A DNA stretch of 64,000 nt from Zestosphaera sp. (GTDB taxonomy: Archaea; Thermoproteota; Thermoprotei_A; Sulfolobales; NBVN01). Below are positions 60,312-64,000 of this stretch, piece by piece (position 1 is the first letter of the stretch; every line of letters starts with the position of its first letter). The position numbers were made by a program, and so were the translations under genes. Below the pieces are notes generated by a model that saw only the letters and a list, made by a program, of their open reading frames with translations, was not told where the DNA came from and did no database searches. The stretch is from NCBI GenBank assembly GCA_038843015.1, contig JAWBSH010000004.1, forward strand, positions 1 to 64,000, written 5' to 3'.

Positions 60312-60653
60312 TTATTTGAGGAAGTCTTCCCTTGGCGGAGAGAAAACCTCTATTATTATGGTTTTCCCCGGACCTGGGTTATAGACCTCGTGAGGCTCGT
60401 TAGATTCAAAGACGTATGACTCTCCCTCAGACACTATGAGTTCCTTACTCGGTGTTTTAAATACCATCCTGCCTTTTATTATGTATCCTGCTTGCTCATG
60501 AATGTGTGAATGCATAGGGAATCTAGCACCTTCATCTATCTCGAAGTAAACTAACATTACTTTGTCTCCGTAAGCTAGAACCCATCTTTTCACTCCCTTT
60601 ACTGGTTCTTGAGGTTCTACCTGAAGTCTTGAGACATGCTTCAAGGTTCTCAC
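60312..60653 (-). CDS. Small cupin-domain protein
   Basis: 113 residues, one cupin barrel. Motif 1 is GARFPMHSHIHEQAGYIIKG with the H-x-H...E/Q ligands, motif 2 GESYVFESNEPHEVYNPGPG with the last histidine. It should bind one divalent metal. Function (sugar or small-molecule binding, or dioxygenase-like) cannot be told. Confidence 0.88.
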   Translation of the reverse strand: MRTLKHVSRLQVEPQEPVKGVKRWVLAYGDKVMLVYFEIDEGARFPMHSHIHEQAGYIIKGRMVFKTPSKELIVSEGESYVFESNEPHEVYNPGPGKTIIIEVFSPPREDFLK

Positions 60654-60721
60654 ATAATAGACGTCCGTTCTACGTATTTAAGCTTAATACGAAGTGTTTC
60701 TTGTCTGAGTAGCCCTACTCA

Positions 60722-61384
60722 TTATATGGAGAGTAGCGCTATGCTTCTAAGAGTGTCTGCCACGTCCTCACACTTATCAGCAGAATTCTCTATAGAGTCC
60801 ATTACTTCCTTTAACATCAGACATTGTGATATCTTTGATTCTTCGCAGTAGTTTAGGATCTCCTTAAATACTTCATGCCTTATATCATCCGTTTCTTCTT
60901 CGAGCCTCTCTATCTCGTTAGATATGCTGAGGACTTCTTTAGGGTTAACTAGGAGTTTTTCTGCCGCGTTCTTCATAAGTAGTGTTGATTTATGAACATT
61001 CTCGGCCATCTCACGCAGTCTATTGAGTATGTTTTCAGGTAGGTTTGTTGGTTCTATTAGTGATAGTCTCCTGCTCCAGCCCTTCGCGTAAGCTGCTACG
61101 TCATCAGATGTTAAAACAAGTCTAACGAGTTCTTCTCTGTCAATAGGGTGGAATATTTCCTTAGATAATTCTGAAAGTATTTTTCTTTTTACTTCATCAG
61201 CTTCTTTCTCATATTTGAAGACCTTATGCCACTCATCTTTTATGCCTTCAAGATCTTTTGTTAGGAAAAGTTCTATCATTTTCTTGGCGTGGTCAACTAC
61301 CTCGATGATCTTGTCTACGTGCTCGATATAGAATCTAATAACGTCCCATTGTCTCCTTCTCGAGATCCAGGACCAGAGGGTCAT
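60722..61384 (-). CDS. DUF47 (PhoU-like) partner of the phosphate transporter
   Basis: 220 residues, all helical with repeated E/D-x-x-x-D metal-binding positions: FKYEKEADEVKRKILSELSK, RLEEETDDIRHEVFKEILN, LKEVMDSIENSADKCEDVAD. This is the DUF47/TIGR00153 group, related to PhoU, almost always paired with Pit. Likely role: gating or phosphate-dependent control of the transporter. Its start overlaps the pit stop by 4 bp. Confidence 0.93.
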   Translation of the reverse strand: MTLWSWISRRRQWDVIRFYIEHVDKIIEVVDHAKKMIELFLTKDLEGIKDEWHKVFKYEKEADEVKRKILSELSKEIFHPIDREELVRLVLTSDDVAAYAKGWSRRLSLIEPTNLPENILNRLREMAENVHKSTLLMKNAAEKLLVNPKEVLSISNEIERLEEETDDIRHEVFKEILNYCEESKISQCLMLKEVMDSIENSADKCEDVADTLRSIALLSI

Positions 61385-62400
61385 GCTCTCACCCCTACAA
61401 TATAAGTTAGCACGTAATAAATAGCGATACTAAGTCCTGAAGTTATGGGTAATGTGAGAAGCCATGAAGTCACTATGAATATCACGGTCTTTAAGTTGAC
61501 ACCCCGCCACCCACTCTTAGCCACACCAACACCTATTATAGAGCCTGCAGCTACGTAGGTAGTCGATATTGGCAGACCATAACCGAAAAGTATGTAGGGT
61601 ATGGTAGTGAAGACCCAGACAGTAAGAGCGTTAGCGAATCCCGCGGCTAGAGCCATATTAAGGTCTAGCCTAGTTACTTTATACGCCAGCGTAGTAACGA
61701 CTTTATAACCGATTGTGAGACCTCCTAAGGCTATGAAGACTGAGGCTAGGAGAGCCAGAAACCTCATGCTCTCCTCATCAGGTATCCCAAAACTGCTTGA
61801 AGTGACCGTTATGTAGACACCTGTAGCGTTAGCTACGTCATTAGCTCCAAAAGAATAAGCCGCGAAAGCCGCGAAGCCGAGTAATAATAACTTGTAGGTT
61901 CTACTATTGTTACTTGTTCCTAAACTTTTTGTAGCTCTATACATCGGTATCGCTAAAACCATAGACGCTATAGGTGAGATCATCCAACTAATTATTATGT
62001 CTCTAATTCTTTGGTAATTAATCATTGTTTCTTGAAAACCAAAAAGCATGTAGCTTAGTCCTACACCTACTACAGCACCTGTAATACTGTGTGTAGTCGA
62101 TATTGGGGCACCAATTAACGTAGCTATAGTTATCCACAGAAAAGCTGATGCTGAAGCAGAGATTGCTCCTATGATCTCGATGTTTGACACTATCCCTTTA
62201 CCAAGAGTCTTCATAACCATATAACCCTGCAGTAAAGCACCTAGCAACTGGAAAATCAGGAAAAGAATGAATGCTTGTCTAAACTTAAGTGTGCCGGAGC
62301 CGACGAGGACGCTAGTAGAGTTAGCCATATCGTTAGCTCCTATAGACCAGGCCAGGCATGCGGCAGTAGTAAGGCCTATAAAGAGCAGCAAATCATTCAA
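61381..62400 (-). CDS. pit: Low-affinity inorganic phosphate transporter (Pit family)
   Basis: 339 residues with ten or so membrane helices in two inverted repeats. Signatures: SIGANDMANSTSVLVGSG in the first half and YSFGANDVANATGVYI in the second, plus IGAPISTTHSITGAVVGVG and GLPISTTYVAAGSIIGVGVA. It imports phosphate with protons or sodium. The length is short for the family, as is common in archaea. It is in an operon with the DUF47 gene and divergent from the HisC-like gene. Confidence 0.95.
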   Translation of the reverse strand: MNDLLLFIGLTTAACLAWSIGANDMANSTSVLVGSGTLKFRQAFILFLIFQLLGALLQGYMVMKTLGKGIVSNIEIIGAISASASAFLWITIATLIGAPISTTHSITGAVVGVGLSYMLFGFQETMINYQRIRDIIISWMISPIASMVLAIPMYRATKSLGTSNNSRTYKLLLLGFAAFAAYSFGANDVANATGVYITVTSSSFGIPDEESMRFLALLASVFIALGGLTIGYKVVTTLAYKVTRLDLNMALAAGFANALTVWVFTTIPYILFGYGLPISTTYVAAGSIIGVGVAKSGWRGVNLKTVIFIVTSWLLTLPITSGLSIAIYYVLTYIVGVRA

Positions 62401-62499
62401 GCTAGCCCTACAAAAATTACGAGAGAGGCAAAATAAGTTGTTAAGTTAATTATTAAAGCTAATATAGCAAGTCGAGTAATCGTATTAGGGGACCGCAAA

Positions 62500-63495
62500 A
62501 TGCTGAGACTTCACATGAATGAATCACCATACCCTCCTTCAAAGACTTCACTTGAGTACATCAATAAATACAGTAATCTCCTGAACTTATATCACGTTGA
62601 GCAATTATATGAAGAGCTACTCAACGAGTTAAGCAGTTATGCAGGCATTGACGAGAAGTTTATTGAGGTGTTCGCTGGTTCATCACCGATACTAGCCATC
62701 ATGCTGACTTACGCCAAGATTACTGACTCAGGACTCATATTAACTCATCCAACATTTCACGTCATGTACAACCTAGTAGATAATTATAGTATCCGACACG
62801 CTTACGTAGAGTTAAGCAAGGAAGACTTTACTTTAGACATAAGTAGGCTTATAGAAGTATCTGAGGGGCACGTAGTCTACTTAATAAACCCTAACAACCC
62901 TACAAGCAATATTCTCCTAGAAGACCCTGAAGTACTGAAGAAGGTTGCTAAGAGAGCTAAGACGGTCTTCATAGATGAAGCTTACTACGAGTTTTCTGGG
63001 CTGACATTCAAAGACTTAGTCATGGAATATGATAATGTGGTGATCATAAGAACAGTCTCTAAAGCGTTTAGCTTAGCTGGAGCTAGGTTCGGGTACATAA
63101 TCACTAGTGAGAAGATGAAGAAGGTTTTAAATAGCCTCAGAGTAGGATATGAGGTACCCATAACTACTCAAGCCGCAGCGTTAGGGGCGCTTAGAGACCC
63201 TTATTACATGAAAGAAGTAGTTAGTAAGATTATTGAGACTAGAGAGGGGGTCAAGAAAGCACTTATTGATGCAGGCATAAAGGTCGTAGAGAGCAGAACT
63301 AACTTTCTTTTCATTGATTTAGGCAAGCCTTGCAGAAAATATTGGGAGCTTCTTAAGAAGGATGGAATTCTGACCTTGTGTCTAGAAAACATAGAAAGAC
63401 TTAAAGAATTTGGGAGTTGCTTCAGAGTCACTGTAGGCAGACCTGAAGAAATGAACTTATTCATTAAGAAATTGCTGGAGATCCTCAGTAGTTAA
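62500..63495 (+). CDS. HisC-like class I/II aminotransferase
   Basis: 331 residues. LRLHMNESPYPPSKTSLEYI is the N-terminal gate, VFAGSSPILAIMLTYA the phosphate loop, INPNNPTSNIL and VFIDEAYYEFSG the PLP ring contacts, IIRTVSKAFSLAGARFGYI the Schiff-base lysine. It most resembles histidinol-phosphate aminotransferase and cobalamin-pathway CobD/CobC-like relatives. There are no histidine genes around. Given the B12-dependent reductase at 29393, a cobalamin role is an idea only. Confidence 0.85.
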   Translation: MLRLHMNESPYPPSKTSLEYINKYSNLLNLYHVEQLYEELLNELSSYAGIDEKFIEVFAGSSPILAIMLTYAKITDSGLILTHPTFHVMYNLVDNYSIRHAYVELSKEDFTLDISRLIEVSEGHVVYLINPNNPTSNILLEDPEVLKKVAKRAKTVFIDEAYYEFSGLTFKDLVMEYDNVVIIRTVSKAFSLAGARFGYIITSEKMKKVLNSLRVGYEVPITTQAAALGALRDPYYMKEVVSKIIETREGVKKALIDAGIKVVESRTNFLFIDLGKPCRKYWELLKKDGILTLCLENIERLKEFGSCFRVTVGRPEEMNLFIKKLLEILSS

Positions 63496-63519
63496 AATAA
63501 TGCTTGTAAGCTCTCCGGA

Positions 63520-64000
63520 TTATTGGGTTGGTTTCAGAACGTAATTTACTGAGACTAAAAGTATAGATAATGTCGTTGCTATTGTTACTACGTACCCTAA
63601 GAAATCCGTGTCTAAGCCGGGATTCGCCAGCAGAGGCAGCAACATTAGCCCACCTAAAGCGTTAAAGAATATGGTTACGCCAAAACCCGCAGTCATGACT
63701 TCTTTAGGTATTTGTTTCGCTATGTATGTGTTAATAGCTGTGTCTAGGAATGGGTAGAGAGGTATTTGCCAGATGAGTAGAGTTAGTAAGCCTTCAGACT
63801 TAACGAGCGCCCAGTAAACAAGCATGTATGCCAGTGTTGTCATAGAGAAGAGCGTTAACGGGTTGTACTTATCTGTTAGCCTTCCTGCGGCTATTCTTGC
63901 AGGAATAGAAAGGAGAGCTGTGAAACCCCCGTAAACAATTCCGAATAGTAGGTACTCTAACCACTCAGAGGAAGTATCTAAGATATTCTCAAGTTCTAGA
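63520..64000 (-). CDS. Major facilitator superfamily transporter, C-terminal part (cut by window edge)
   Basis: The minus-strand frame is open from the right window edge to the stop at 63520, 160 codons. GGFTALLSIPARIAAGRLTD then KYNP is the MFS loop 2-3/8-9 type motif (G-R-L-T-D-K). Further membrane helices follow (TLLIWQIPLYPFLDTAINTY, GFGVTIFFNALGGLMLLPLL). Substrate unknown. ATG 63843 is internal and not the start. Confidence 0.8.
   Translation of the reverse strand, partial: LELENILDTSSEWLEYLLFGIVYGGFTALLSIPARIAAGRLTDKYNPLTLFSMTTLAYMLVYWALVKSEGLLTLLIWQIPLYPFLDTAINTYIAKQIPKEVMTAGFGVTIFFNALGGLMLLPLLANPGLDTDFLGYVVTIATTLSILLVSVNYVLKPTQ

Noticed and set aside
1-64000. CRISPR arrays, rRNA genes, prophage or plasmid replication genes
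   Set aside because: No regularly spaced direct repeats, no rRNA sequence, and no integrase, Cas, capsid-module or Rep genes were found; the encapsulin is the only HK97-fold gene, and its ferritin fusion shows it is cellular.

Overview
The window is chromosomal DNA from a hyperthermophilic crenarchaeon (Thermoproteota), most like the Desulfurococcales and relatives. The signs are a complete cdvA-cdvB-cdvC (ESCRT-type) division operon, a group II thermosome, PAN, Alba and Alba2, two Sm-like proteins, TFB with a partly cysteine-less zinc ribbon, ABCE1, archaeosine tRNA transglycosylase, TiaS, a KEOPS subunit, GC-rich tRNA stems, and GGTG-type ribosome binding sites with many GTG/TTG starts. CdvABC argues against Thermoproteales. 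Genus and species cannot be told from the sequence alone. Gene names rest on recognised motifs; no database search was possible.

Layout. 1-8.6 kb: nucleic-acid and protein quality control (Alba, Lsm, archaeosine TGT with its PUA domain encoded apart, PAC2 chaperone, PAN, thermosome, S17e, a ubiquitin-like MoaD protein, Cgi121). 8.6-12.1 kb: a repeated structured-RNA-like element, tRNA-Gly(CCC), and porGDAB for pyruvate/2-oxoacid:ferredoxin oxidoreductase. 12.1-17.6 kb: a molybdenum-hydroxylase island (MobA/MocA-like, XdhC, FAD, 2Fe-2S and Mo subunits) with a xanthine-dehydrogenase-type GAFRGFG active-site loop, not a CO dehydrogenase loop. 17.6-25.5 kb: tRNA-Ala(TGC), a CDF transporter, a second Lsm, ABCE1, Alba2, and much non-coding DNA with dispersed repeats, hairpin-rich candidate RNAs, a dying TnpB gene and a 32-residue Glu/Trp microprotein. 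25.5-35 kb: nucleoside phosphorylase with a metal-ligand-less amidohydrolase homologue, S19, protein disulfide oxidoreductase, B12-dependent ribonucleotide reductase, and cdvABC. 35-47 kb: a ferritin-encapsulin fusion, aminotransferase, TFB, aIF1, a KaiC-like ATPase, a phosphoesterase, UPF0200/UPF0201 and an XPB helicase. 47-55 kb: TiaS, a RAM-domain protein, Tsr3, an autoantigen-p27 zinc ribbon, a PP-loop-less TtuA/Ncs6-family protein, enolase, AGOG glycosylase and ferritin. 55-64 kb: DUF401 transporter, PfkB kinase, tungsten aldehyde:ferredoxin oxidoreductase with a nearby MoaD-like protein, cupin, Pit phosphate transporter with its DUF47 partner, a HisC-like aminotransferase and the end of an MFS transporter.

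The genes fit a peptide- or sugar-fermenting, ferredoxin-based anaerobe with Mo/W enzymes (two MoaD-like carriers, XdhC and MocA homologues serve cofactor supply) and two separate iron-storage systems.

The least explained part is intergenic. Several GC-rich, hairpin-forming islands carry TATA-like boxes. One family (about 8.7 and 59.6 kb) shows a compensated hairpin under conserved flanks. Another (19.4, 24.6, 40.7 kb) shares a CUC-N-GG-GUUU-CC-GAG hairpin, one copy lying beside the TnpB remnant. Three orphan hairpins ending GGGGAGGAGGTCA look like solo right ends of IS200/IS605-type elements. These and the Glu/Trp microprotein are the best candidates for something undescribed.
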